From contig QANU01070688.1 of the NCBI GenBank assembly GCA_003254905.1, forward strand, positions 61,534 to 125,533: a stretch of 64,000 nucleotides of DNA. The letters are read 5' to 3'. The first letter of the stretch is position 1. Every line of letters starts with the position of its first letter. The notes beneath the pieces were generated by a model that was given only the letters and a program-made list of their open reading frames with translations, made no database searches and was not told the origin of the DNA. The position numbers were made by a program, and so were the translations under genes. Positions 36,121 through 48,793 of the stretch are shown here, one piece after another. The DNA comes from Nissolia schottii (Eukaryota > Streptophyta > Magnoliopsida > Fabales > Fabaceae).

Positions 36121-37600
36121 TTTTGGAGACTCGTTATAATTAAGAAGAGTTTTCCACCTTGTGATGTTTGTTATAATAGTAAAGTTAGTTAAATGTACAT
36201 TTGACCGAAATATTACAATTTGTACTTTGAGAAAATGATTTTGAGAAGCACAAATTTAAATTTTAGCTTTGCTAAAATGATTTCGAGAAATGGTTTCTAC
36301 CTTGTGATGTGTTTGGTTTATCGGTAGAATGGGTTAAATATATGTTTTGAGTAAAGTATTATATTTTTTTTTACTTTGAGAGAATGGTTTCAAGAAGTAC
36401 AATTCTGATTTTTTTTTTCTTTTTGAAAAATAATTTCTGGAAGTGCAATTTTACACGTTTTGGTGAGCAAAAGTACAACCAAACAAACACTTTTGGAGAC
36501 TCGTTATAATTAAGAAGAGTTTTCCACCTTGTGATGTTTGTTATAATAGTAAAGTTAGTTAAATGTACATTTGACCGAAATATTACAATTTGTACTTTGA
36601 GAAAATGATTTTGAGAAGCACAAATTTAAATTTTAGCTTTGCTAAAATGATTTCGAGAAATGGTTTCTACCTTGTGATGTGTTTGGTTTATCGGTAGAAT
36701 GGGTTAAATATATGTTTTGAGTAAAGTATTATATTTTTTTTTACTTTGAGAGAATGGTTTCAAGAAGTACAATTCTGATTTTTTTTTTCTTTTTGAAAAA
36801 TAATTTCTGGAAGTGCAATTTTACACGTTTTGGTGAGCAAAAGTACAACCAAACAAACACTTTTGGAGACTCGTTATAATTAAGAAGAGTTTTCCACCTT
36901 GTGATGTTTGTTATAATAGTAAAGTTAGTTAAATGTACATTTGACCGAAATATTACAATTTGTACTTTGAGAAAATGATTTTGAGAAGCACAAATTTAAA
37001 TTTTAGCTTTGCTAAAATGATTTCGAGAAATGGTTTCTACCTTGTGATGTGTTTGGTTTATCGGTAGAATGGGTTAAATATATGTTTTAAGTAAAGTATT
37101 ATATTTTTTTTTACTTTGAGAGAATGGTTTCAAGAAGTACAATTCTGATTTTTTTTTTCTTTTTGAAAAATAATTTCTGGAAGTGCAATTTTACACGTTT
37201 TGGTGAGCAAAAGTACAACCAAACAAACACTTTTGGAGACTCGTTATAATTAAGAAGAGTTTTCCACCTTGTGATGTTTGTTATAATAGTAAAGTTAGTT
37301 AAATGTACATTTGACCGAAATATTACAATTTGTACTTTGAGAAAATGATTTTGAGAAGCACAAATTTAAATTTTAGCTTTGCTAAAATGATTTCGAGAAA
37401 TGGTTTCTACCTTGTGATGTGTTTGGTTTATCGGTAGAATGGGTTAAATATATGTTTTAAGTAAAGTATTATATTTTTTTTTTACTTTGAGAGAATGGTT
37501 TCAAGAAGTACAATTCTGATTTTTTTTTCTTTTTGAAAAATAATTTCTGGAAGTGCAATTTTACACGTTTTGGTGAGCAAAAGTACAACCAAACAAACAC
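36121..37600 (+). repeat. Four near-identical 370-bp tandem repeats
   Basis: Units begin with TTTTGGAGACTCGTTATAAT at 36121, 36491, 36861 and 37231, each 370 bp long, and the fourth closes at 37600. They differ by only a few single bases and T-run length. They lie within ABCG intron 1 and continue the older array to the left. The near identity points to recent local amplification. Collapse or expansion by the assembler is possible. Confidence 0.95.
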
Positions 37601-37649
37601 TTAAAACTGTTTAAAAACGATTTAAAAAAAATGCTCTAAAAATACAATA

Positions 37650-40600
37650 AAGCAACTTTATTTTGGTGACATCAAGAAGCAAAGGGAGGCTGATAGGGCC
37701 ATTCGATTCTTGAAAGGTTTAAATGAATCGTATTAGTCCATTCGATCACAAGTGTTGATCATGGATCCATTACCTTCTCTCAACCGCATATTCTCCCTTG
37801 TTATCCAACATGAGCGACAATTGCAGTATGAGTCAGGTTCCAAGGCCATGCTCAATTTCACCAATGCAGCCCAACCTTTTCCTTCTGCCACCACTGAACC
37901 TCAGAAATTCTCTAAAGAACAAGAGAAATCCAAAAGAAATACCAAGAAATGCACGTTTTGCAATTACTTTGGTCACACGGTTGATGAGTGCCATAAGAAA
38001 CATGGCTATCCTCCTGGCTATAAGAGCAAGAAGTCAGTTAATGCTGCTGCCAGTGCTGGTGCTCCATCCTCCCAGGATTCATCTCAGCCATCTGCATTTA
38101 GCTTCACTGTAGACCAATATCAGAGCTTGTTGGCTCTGATCCAGTAACCTCAACAATCTCAACTGCCACACCAGGTTCAATTTGCTCAAGCAAATAACAG
38201 TTCTTCCACACCCATGCCACATAGCTCAGGTACAGGGTATTGGATTATTGATTCTGGAGCAACTGATCATGTTTGCTGTTCTAAGCATCTTTTTCAGTCT
38301 TATAGGGCAATTGATCCCCCTCTTCTTGTTTCCTTGCCAAATGGGCAAATTGTCACAGCAACACATGCAGGAACCATTCTGTTCACTGAGAATTTTCACT
38401 TGAATAATGTCCTCTACTTGCCTAATTTTAATTTCAATCTGATAGCTGTCAATAAGCTTTGTCATGATTTGGAATGTCACCTCACAATGTTCCATGATCA
38501 TTGCATCATACAGGGCAAGGACACCTTGAAGAGGATTGGAGCTGCTAAGGCTGTCCAAGGACTTTACATTTTAGATAATTCTCATTTTTGTAATTCATTA
38601 CATCATACCTGTAATTCTGCTGCTGCTGTGTTACCTGTTTCTGCATCTGTTCCAATGTCCAATAAGAATTTCAATCTTTGGCATTTTAGACTTGGCCATG
38701 TGCCAATTCAAATTTTGAAAGAAATACAAAATACACATTGTGAGGTTACTGCTCCTGTTAATGCTTTTCCATGTGATATATGCCACTATGCTAAGCAAAA
38801 GTCTCTACCTTATTCTACAAGTAATTCAGTTTCCACAGCACCCTTTCAATTAATCCATGTGGATATATGAGGCCCTGTTGCCACTCCCTCAACACAAGGG
38901 CACAAGTACTTCTTGACAATTGTGGATGACTACAGCAGGCATACATGGACCTATTTTCTCAAATCCAAATCTGAGGCTTCTCCATCTCCCAAGAACTTCA
39001 TTGCTATGGCAGAAAATCAATTCAACACCAGAATCAAAAAGGTCAGGTGAGATAATGGTCCTGAATTCTCTCTCAAAAACTTTTATGCATCTAAGGGCAT
39101 CATTCACCATACTAGCTGCATTGAGACTCCCCAGCAGAACTCCATAGTTGAGCGCAAGCATCAACATCTATTGACTGTCACAAGGTCACTGCTATTCCAA
39201 GCAAATTTACCTCATTGCTTTTGGTCTTTTGCTGCAGCCCATGCCACCTTTCTTATTAACAGATTGCCTTCTAAGAGTCTCAACAATTTCACCCCTCACA
39301 ATCTCTTATTCTCTAAAAATCCTGATTTTTCATTTCTAAAAGTCTTTGGTTGTCTAGCTTTTGCAACCACTTTACATAGAAACAGGACAAAATTGGATAA
39401 GAGAGCTAGGAAGTGTATTTTCCTAGGATATAAGTTTGGGACAAAGGGCTTTCTCTTGTTTGATCTCAATTGCAGGGAAATATTTCTACGTAGAAATGTG
39501 GAGTTTCATGAAGATCATTTCCCTTTCTACTCAGTTTCTACAGAGACAACAAGGCCTTCATCCCCCAAACAGCTCATTTTGCCTACTGCTGAAGTTCTGT
39601 TTGGTCCTGACAACCAGCTTGCACCACCAGAAACTCCTGCCATCAACCTGCCTTCTGGTGACATTGCTCCAGAGAATGCTGCACAACATATTCAACCTAC
39701 TCGAAGATCATCTAGGCAGAAGAGCTCCCCAACATACCTTAAGGACTATCATTGCAGCTTGTTGCAAGGCATCCCTTCCCCACCTACAGCAGCATACCCC
39801 ATTGAGAGTGCCCTTTCTTACAATTCACTTGGTTCAGCTCACAAGCACTTCACTCTCCAGGTCTCATCTGTCAGTGAACCAACTTCATACTCCCAGGCAG
39901 TGAAGCATGCTTGCTGGAAGGAGGCTATGGCTGTTGAAATTTGAGCTTTACAACAGAACAAAACATGGGAATTAGTGGACCTACCTGCAGGAAAGACTCC
40001 TATAGGTTGTAAATGGGTTTACAAGGTTAAGCTCAAAGCTGATGGCAGCCTTGAGAGGTATAAAGCACGTTTGGTAGCAAAAGGATACACCCAAACGCAT
40101 GGAATTGATTACTTGGACACTTTTAGTTCAGTAGCCAAGATGACAACAATCAGGTTGCTACTTTCTCTTGCAGCAATCAAGGGCTGGTTCCTCCACCAAT
40201 TGGATGTTAATAATGCTTTTCTCCATGGGGAATTACATGAGGAGGTGTACATGAAGCTCCCTCAAGGCTTTCATAGTAAGAAACCGAACCAAGTGTGCAG
40301 ATTGTTGAAGTCACTCTATGGTTTGAAGCAGGCCAGCAGGCAGTGGTTCTCTAGGCTGTCCATTGCCTTACTGTCCTCTGGTTACAAATAATCCCAATCT
40401 GATCACTCACTCTTCACCAAGTCCAGCAATGGTTCTTTCACAGCATTGCTTGTGTATGTGGATGACATCATCCTTGCAGGCAATGATATGGCTGCAATCT
40501 CTTCTATGAAGACATATCTTGATGGCATGTTCAAGATAAAGGATATTGGTGAACTCAAATACTTCCTTGGCCTTGAAGTTGCTCGCAGTTCCAAAGGAAT

Positions 40601-41640
40601 TACAATTTCCCAAAGGAAATATTGCTTGGACATCATTGCTGATTCAGGGTTGCTTGGCTGCAAGCCTGTTATTACCCCCATGGATCCCTCTCAGAAGTTA
40701 AGTAAAGAATCAGGTGAATTGCTCCCTGATGCAGCATCATATAGGCGTTTGATTGGGAGGCTGATCTACCTCACGACAACCAGGCCTGACATTGCCTTTG
40801 CCGTGAACCAATTAGCCCAATACATGGCTGCCCCAACCAATCTCCACCTGCAAGCTGCAACTCGAGTTATCAAGTACCTCAAAGCTTCTCCTGGCCTTGA
40901 CATTTTCTTGTCTTTAGCATCAGAAATTCAATTAAAAGCTGATGCCGATTGGGCTGGCTGTGTTGACACTAGAAGATCAACAACGGGGTACTGTGTCTTC
41001 CTTGGTGACTCCACGGTGAGTTGGAAATCTAAGAAACAGACCACTGTTTCGCGTTCTTCCTGCAAAACAGAATATAGAGCACTAGCAGCTGTGACATGCG
41101 AACTGCAGTGGCTGGCATATCTACTAGATGATCTTGGCATCCAACAGTCCAATAAGGCTGCCATTTACTATGATAGTAATTCTGCAATCCAGATTGCACG
41201 TAATCCAGCCTTCCATGAGCGCACCAAACACATCGAATTGGACTGCCATTTGATTCGTGACAAAGTGCAAAACGGATTCCTCAGTCTGCTCCCTATCCAG
41301 TCCAAGCTCCAGCTTGCAGATGCACTCACCAAGCCTCTGGCCACAGGTCCTTTTCAGTTCTTAATCAACAAACTTGGCTTGCTAAATATCTACAGAGATA
41401 GGCCGCCTGATGTGCAGCAACAACAGCCCACCAAGTTTGAGGGGGGGTAATAGAGGAAGAATAGCTTTAGCTTTTCAACTCTCTAAGTTAGTTACAACAG
41501 CTAGTACTACAGCTGTCAAGTTAGTTAAGTTGCTATTGTAAATTAGTTAGCTCTAGCTTGCACTCCAAGCTAACTTGTGTTTGTATATATATTGAGCAAG
41601 TGCTCCAATACACACCTGAGAATTCTTTTCCAATCTACAG
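37650..41640 (+). mobile_element. Ty1/Copia LTR retrotransposon fossil, 5'-truncated
   Basis: Parts in Copia order are the end of gag with a CX2CX4HX4C zinc knuckle (about 37.95 kb), protease (WIIDSGATDH, about 38.24 kb), integrase (38.7-39.5 kb), reverse transcriptase (39.95-40.8 kb, with YVDDI) and RNase H (40.9-41.35 kb). A purine tract precedes a probable 3' LTR of about 190 bp from about 41448. The 5' LTR and the front of gag are missing and the reading frame is broken about five times. It sits in ABCG intron 1 in the gene's own orientation, directly after the tandem array. The decay suggests moderate age. Confidence 0.9.
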
Positions 41641-44600
41641 TGCATTTTATCATGGAGTACTCTTTTTTCTCCTTTGAATTTAGTAATAAAGAACTTTTTT
41701 AGAAAAATCTTAATGAGACCTATCTGTAGATACCGAGCATTGGTAAATTTTGTTGATCCTTTGTTGCACTTGCATGCTCTTTTTTGGTTTAAGCCTTTCA
41801 TTTCAATCTCACACACACATATGTTAGGGCCCATGCTCATTTAGTACGTTAATTCCTAATTAACACAAGTCAGCATACATGATTTGGTTTGAAACGCAGG
41901 CATATGTGACGCAAGACGACACCTTGATCGGAACGCTAACGGTGCGAGAAACCATCTCCTATTCAGCTCGTCTGCGCCTTCCGGACAAGATGCCGTGGTC
42001 AGATAAGCAGGCACTCGTGGAGAGCACCATCGTGTCAATGGGCCTTCATGACTGCGCCGACACGGTCATTGGGAACTGGCATTTGCGTGGAATCAGTGGC
42101 GGAGAGAGGAGGAGGGTCAGCATTGCCTTGGAGATCTTGATGCGCCCCAGGTTGCTCTTCCTTGATGAACCAACCTCTGGACTTGACAGGTATTATTATA
42201 TTTCTGCGAGGTGTCATTTTCTTACTGCTGAGTTCATGTCTTGTATCATGATAATTTTTTTGTGGCAGTGCTTCGGCTTTCTTTGTGACTCAGACACTGC
42301 GTGCCTTGGCAAGGGATGGGAGAACTGTGATAGCTTCAATTCATCAACCCAGCAGTGAGGTTTTCCAACTATTTGACCAATTGTTCTTGCTTTCTGCTGG
42401 CAAAACTGTTTACTTTGGCCAGGCTTCTGCAGCATACGAGGCAACAATCTCCCCTTTCTTTCCTTCTAATATCATTAGATGTGCTCTTGTTTTGAAGAAG
42501 TGAAGTTTTTTTGATAACTGTAACTCGTGTGATCGCAGTTCTTTGCGCAAGCTGGATTTCCATGCCCTGCCATGAGGAACCCTTCAGATCATTTCCTCAG
42601 GTGCATCAATTCTGACTTTGACAAAGTCAAGGCTACCCTTAAAGGGTCCATGAAAATCAGGGTATTAATTTCTCATTTTTTTTCCTAATTTATTTATGGC
42701 TATCTCTATTTTGCATTTCATTTTGTGGCTCCATGTGATCATTTCCTTAGTTGCATCCATCACTAGCTATGTTTTGACCTTTTAAAATGCACTACTCTTG
42801 TTGTAAAGCTCATTACGAATACTTCAAAATTAAAATGCTGCTAACAAATACCATTTTAACTAGAATGATAAAAGAGGATAGCAAGCATGGTTTTTCATTC
42901 TTATCCTTTGCCTTTGCTAAATGCTAACGCTCTTGATCAGTTTGAGGGAACTGATGATCCCCTGGACAAGATCACTGCCGCTGAAGCTATCAGAACTCTA
43001 ACTGACTACTACCGCACTTCGCAGCATTCTTATGCTGCAACGCAAAAAGTGTATGAGATATCCAGATATGTAAGCTCTTGTCTGCTTTTAACTTGCCATT
43101 ATTGCTACTAAATGCACCAAACTTTGTATTGGCAATGATGTTATTGACAAACCTCAATTTATAAAGTCAATTCTTATAGAGTCTTGGATATTTTCTGAAT
43201 CTTTGACAGTTTTGATTAATATATTGTCACGTGCTGCAGAGGGGAATGCTGCTTGATGCAGGAGGAAGTCAGGCTAGTTTCTTTATGCAGTCTTACACCT
43301 TAACCAAGCGCTCATTCGTTAACATGTCAAGGGATTTTGGATACTACTGGCTTAGGCTTGTGATCTATGTTGTTGTCACTATCTGCATTGGAACCATTTA
43401 TTTGAATGTGGGCACTGGCTATAACTCAATTCTGGTATTGCCATTTACTATTTTAGATTAACTCCCAAGTTATTTGATCCCAACAAAACCAATTCATAAA
43501 ACTGAAGAAAAATGATTTTGATCAATTAGGCAATAAAATTGGCCTTTTATATGTGTTTTCTTTCTTGTTTGTGGCATAGGCAAGGGGCTCGTGCATCTTT
43601 TGTGTTTGGTTTTGTCACCTTCATGTCAATTGGTGGGTTCCCTTCATTTATTGAAGACATGAAGGTAGTTTCATTCTTTTAGTCCCCTCTGCAACTTTGT
43701 TTATCATCATTACACCTAAGTATATAATGCTATAATCTGGTTATCCATGTAAAAAATTGCAGGTTTTCCAAAGAGACAGGCTTAATGGCCACTATGGTGT
43801 CACCGCATTTGTCATCGGAAACACGGTATCTGCGACGCCCTTCCTGATGTTGATCACCTTCCTCTCCGGAACCATTTGTTACTTCATGGTTCGCCTGCAT
43901 CCCAGCCTTTTGCATTATGTGTTCTTTGTCCTGTGCCTTTATGCCAGCGTCTCAGTGGTCGAAAGCTTAATGATGGCAATTGCTAGTGTTGTCCCCAACT
44001 TCCTCATGGGTATCATAACAGGAGCTGGGATTCAGGTATGGCACACCTTCCCTTAATCAAAGCCACTATCACACACATTAAAAACACTTGTCTCCTAATC
44101 AATGCTCTCTTATCTTTCAACAACAAAATTCAATCATCCTATGAATTTCATTATTTTCTATGCCTAACAGTGAGCATATCAGGTATTGTTTGATTTCTGT
44201 CCTAAGACACACAAAAGATAGATATAGCGGGATAGTATAGGGATGTCTCATGTTTCCTTCCTTCTTGTCCCCAAGACATGGAAGACTTTAGGCTTTTAGT
44301 TTCCGTCCCTTTATCTAAACATGTTTCCGTTAAGTAATAGTTGTATCTTGTTAGCAATGTTGCACATGCAGTTACTCAAAGCTAGCTTACTTTGTCCAAG
44401 TGTTACTAATTGATTATGATATTTTGTTTTTGGTAATTTTCAATTATCAGGGCATATTCATGTTAGTCTCTGGCTACTTTAGGCTCCCACATGATATCCC
44501 AAAGCCGGTATGGCGCTATCAATGTCGTATATCAGCTTCCACTTCTGGGCTATACAGGTACAAACACTGGTACAAATAAAATTGCTGAATTCCATGTGAT

Positions 44601-44964
44601 GTTTTTGCGGTTCAATTTGATGGCGAAATCAATGGAATTTGGTTTTCAGGGGCAGTACCAGAATGATCTGAAGGGCTTGCTATTCGACAACCACACGCCG
44701 GACCTTCCCAAAATACCGGGCGAATACATCTTGGAGAATATCTTCCAGATCGACGTGAACAGATCCAAGTGGACGGACTTAGGCGTGATCTTGAGCATGA
44801 TTGTGGTCTATCGCGTTATCCTCTTGTTCATGATTAAACTCAAGGAGGAAGTTACGCCGTGGGTTAGAGGTTACATAGCCAGGAGAAGAATGCAGCACAA
44901 GATCAATGCAAAACAGAGAGCCCTCACTCAGTCCCCATCCCTGAGAGCCTATGTTAGAACTTAG

Positions 44965-45338
44965 AACCACTGAGCTTCTACAAGATTAGAGGAAAAACAA
45001 AATGCTGGCCTAGAGTTTCGAATGATCAACAATGAGATAAGACTAGCATTCATAATATTATTGTTGTTATGCCTAAAAAGTGTCAAAAACAAAATAATTG
45101 AATACTGCAAAAAGGTTAGGAGAAACATCTCTTAGCTAAACTAAATAAGAGGCATATAATCTTGGTTAAAAATAAACTTTTCTATGATATATAATCATAA
45201 TAAAGTAGAATATGTTAATCCATTGGTTAAATATATTGAAACCCAAAATTGACACATTGATAATCACAGATTAAGAAGTAATTCAAAACCACTAAAAAGG
45301 TAACTAAAGAAAAAAAATGTTTTTTTAGCCCAAACATA

Positions 45339-45382
<44 letters not shown>

Positions 45383-46143
45383 CTAAAGACAAATACAATG
45401 TATTAAAATATATCAAGCGTATGTGTAATATGTAAAAGTACTGAATTTCTTAAACCAAAAACATCCCTTAATAGTTGAAATGAAATATAAAAGCAATACT
45501 TACAAAGTCATTCATAAAACCCACAAAGAAGAGAATAAGGATAACAAAAAGTCTATTCAACAAAATTTAAAAGAAAAAAACATAAGCATTTATACCAAAT
45601 AATACTATATCTAGATAATACTATACTTGGACAATCAACATTATCAACAATGTTACGTAATCAAACAGATTAATATAGATTGCCAAATAATTTAAACATT
45701 ATATTACCGGTAATCTAGATAGATTACCTCATACCAAACGTTCTCTTGATTCAATGCTTTTCTCAATTTACTAGTACTATCAAATACTGGAAAAGTTGTC
45801 ATCTTATGGGTTTAAATGAAACGCACTTAATTCTGTATTATAAATAAGCTCTCAAGTGATTTAATAAGCTCTCAAGTGATGTGTTAAGTGACCACTCTAT
45901 CTCAACTTTTATTTATTTATTTATTTATTTATTATTTTCATAGCAATATGCTTATGCGGCGCCGTTTTGAAGTGAGGTGCGTCGTGTGCTCATAAAACCC
46001 AACCTCTTTACTCTTTCCTTTTTGATTTTGATAAAACCCAAACCCTCCTGACGAAAAAATCCCTTTCCCTCCGCTTCACGAATAAATCATAAACACAGTG
46101 TGCTGAGAGTCTCCCGCCGCCGCAACCCCTCCGACCAAGTACG
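44965..46143. other. Intergenic between ABCG11-like and TIM21
   Basis: This holds the probable ABCG 3' UTR, an (AT)n run at 45342-45379, a (TTTA)n run near 45907-45934, and the TIM21 promoter and leader, which becomes GC-richer from about 45955. No other gene is supported. Confidence 0.6.
45342..45379 (+). repeat. (AT)n microsatellite
   Basis: Nineteen uninterrupted AT dinucleotides between the ABCG and TIM21 genes. Confidence 0.95.
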
Positions 46144-48793
46144 ATGTTTCGCAGGATCTGCTCCCACCGTACATCGTTGGCCTCCCGGGCTAATTCCTCC
46201 AAAGCCATCCACGCGCCGCTGCCCTCCGAACCGCCTTCCGTCACGCGCCGGAATCTCCCTTTCCACCGCTCCCTACCTAGTACCACACTCCTCTTCCCTT
46301 GCACTCGCACATTTTTTCTTCTTCTTTTATTTGTTTATTTATTTTGTAAATAAATGAAAAAAAAAAAACAATGTTTTGTTTGCAGGAGCAATTAGGGAGA
46401 ACCAAGGATCGTCAACCTCCATTGCTTCTTCCTTTGTAAGGCTCGCTTCTTCAAGAGCAAATTCAGATGGACGGGGGAGAAGAACGAGGGAAAACACAGA
46501 TCAGGTTTGATTTCAGTGTAGTTGCTCAGAAATTGCATGACTTGCTCAAGAGAATACTTCATGCTTTGCACGGATATGCACAGACATGAGGCACACACTA
46601 TAGTTTAGAAATTGTAGGTCGAGGACACATCATATGTATGATTAAACATAAAATAAAATTCAAAGATTCGTTATTCAAAATTTACTGACACACTACTGTC
46701 TCATTTTGTTTATTCATTCATGGTTATCAAATTGGGAGTCGAATCGTGAATCGGAAAGCTGTAATTTCTCCATTGAGAATGGGTGAAAAAAAAGTATTGA
46801 ATCGTTGAATCGTTTCACCATCGAATTTAGTACATGTATTGTAAGATTCATAGTCATCTATGATTTACTGCATGGTACACATTGCTAGCATGTTGAATCG
46901 TAAGATTTGAATCGTGAATCTCAAGATTCTAATAACCATTCACTACGTAAAAACTTATAACAAACTTAGAATTTGTGTTATATCCCTTTCGAAATTTTAA
47001 ATAGCCTTATCTATGTTGTATCCTGTTGTATTCTGAAAATTTGGTTTTTTTTTTTGGTTAATTAAACAAACATGTACATATGTGTGTTGTTCATGTGTCA
47101 TACAAGATCTGACACAAACACATGTCCAACATGTGGACGCAACATCTAAATGGGGTGTTTGTGCTTTATAGTTTTCGACCGCTTTTGATGTAGGCACTCA
47201 TAATGAGGTTTCATGCATTAGTGTTTCTTTGGCAATGCCATTTATTATAAGTATAGCCCAATTATTCTGTATTGTTTTGTTTGTTTGGTTTGATCCACAG
47301 TTGAATTAAGCACCGTAATACTTTTTCCCGCTTACTTGTTTGATAGGCCAAAAAGGACATAACGAATGTTGAGGATCCCTTTAGTGCTCCGACCTATAAT
47401 ATTCCAGAGAAGCCAGTGACATTTGTGGAGGGGGCATCCTACAGTTTCATCATTCTTGCAGGGCTTGGAGTTGCAGCTGCTGCAGGATATGCTGTTTTCA
47501 AAGAGCTTATATTTCAGCCTAAGGAGTAAACAGTCTAATCTTCTTGCTGAATTTATGTTGTCTGAAATGATAATGCTCTATGTAGCCAGAATTTTTGACT
47601 GAATGAGCTAGCTTGCTTATTGAGTCTTGGATGGATCAGTGGTCCCACCACATTATCTTATCCAATGACCACCCTTGAGTATGCCTCAATTATCTCTTTT
47701 TTATTTCTTCATTTTTTTTTTTTTTGCAGTGTAGCACAACTGTTTCTAAAAATTGTCATGATTCATTAGTTTTAAGTTTTTTTTTTTCCTTTTCTTTGAT
47801 CTTACTGATTGTTATAAGTTGGAATCAGGTACAAAATCTATAATAAGGCTCTCAAAAGAATTCAAGATGACGGTCAGGTGAGTGAAGTTTTTATTTTCAT
47901 ATCCACTTTTCTGAGAACTGAAAGAAAAACCAATATCTTCAAGTTTTTGTTGGTTGGACATGAAAAGAAGCTTATCATTCTGTGAATCACTATATAAGCT
48001 CATAACGGGTCCTTTATTTTTTATATTTAATTTATTTGCGCTGGATTTGCCATGTACCAGGTCAGGGTGAGGATTGGATCCCCAATTACAGGCTATGGTT
48101 CAGAGAGTAGAAACCGTGCTGCTCGCCAAAGAGTTCCTAACAGGGTATGGACTGATGAAGATGGTGCTGAGCATGTAGAGGTAAATTTTTTGGCATTTAG
48201 TCAAATTTATTTGCAGATACATGCAACTTGGACGAGGATCTCACTTTAGAATGTAAAATGATGGATTCCACCATTGAATCAATAAAGTGAAAATGGGTCC
48301 ACTTCCCACTTTATTGATCCGAGGGTAAAACTCTCTAACTTTACCCTCTAAAGTGAGGTCCAAATCCATTCTGAGAAATACCAGGCCACACCTCTTGGGC
48401 CACTTTAGAAAAATGTTGGGGGGAGATAAAAATGAATAGGAAAGGAGAAAAAGAAGGAACGTGTGGTGGGAGCTTCATTGCATACTTTTTTGTATTGTTC
48501 CTCTGTACTTTTCAAGTTTTTAAAATCTCTTTTATTGTGGATGATACTTATTGTTTAGCAGCTGTATCTATTCTGTTCACAATATGATTCACACTCAACT
48601 ATGTCCAATTGGGTTACAGGTTAATTTCTTTGTCCGGGGACCCCATGGACATGGAAAAGTATTCTGTGAGATGTTCAAAGACCGAGTTGACAATGAATGG
48701 AAGTACACATACTTGATTGTTGAGATTAGAGAACCCGCGACAGCACAACTATTTTTGGAGTCTTATATACCTGCTTTCAATGCAACCAAGTAG
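46144..48793 (+). CDS. TIM21: Mitochondrial import inner membrane translocase subunit TIM21
   Basis: Six exons join in frame: 46144-46279, 46386-46504, 47347-47525, 47829-47877, 48061-48180 and 48620-48793, giving 258 residues. TIM21 belongs to the TIM23 presequence translocase and contacts TOM and the respiratory chain from the intermembrane space. The first 85 residues are rich in Arg, Ser and Ala and lack acidic residues early on, as in a mitochondrial presequence. Next come [18 protein letters not shown], a single membrane segment at about 117-136 (ends [11 protein letters not shown]), and the TIM21 fold with [32 protein letters not shown] and [14 protein letters not shown]. The exon 1 donor (CTAgtacca) was chosen because it keeps frame with exon 2. 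Intron 5 carries a MITE. The gene looks intact. Confidence 0.93.
48228..48363. mobile_element. Small MITE in TIM21 intron 5
   Basis: Imperfect inverted ends: TTGGAC, then CTCACTTTAGAATGTAAA on the left, and the reverse complement of the right end reads TTGGACCTCACTTTAGAGGG. The inner part also folds back (CAATAAAGTGAAAATGGGTC against GACCC-type sequence). Length is about 136 bp with no coding capacity. A clear target duplication was not seen. Confidence 0.6.

Larger units (their letters stand above)
34196..44964 (+). pseudogene. ABCG11-type half-size ABC transporter gene, apparently inactivated
   Basis: Ten exons: 34196-34518, 41900-42189, 42269-42440, 42539-42661, 42941-43069, 43240-43434, 43580-43664, 43763-44035, 44451-44557 and 44650-44964. 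The product closely follows Arabidopsis ABCG11, which exports cuticular wax and cutin precursors at the plasma membrane. Visible motifs are Walker A GPPGSGKST, signature ISGGERRR, Walker B LLFLDE, H-loop ASIHQPSSE, then the membrane domain and C-terminal RGYIARRRM. Three deletions shift frame: 16 nt near the end of exon 1 (loses the GTVLLN-type residues), 2 nt in exon 7 (after ARGSC) and 1 nt in exon 9 (WRY-P-MSY). With these bases it would be 676 residues, near the family's 703. Intron 3 starts GC. Assembly error could explain the single-base case but is less likely for all three. Confidence 0.85.

Noticed and set aside
36121-37600. CRISPR-like or regulatory array
   Set aside because: Units are directly adjacent 370-bp repeats without unique spacers, in plant intronic DNA.
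46008-46357. Minus-strand 100-codon frame and a second plus frame over TIM21 exon 1
   Set aside because: Exon 1 of TIM21 explains the coding signal; these frames lack any domain.
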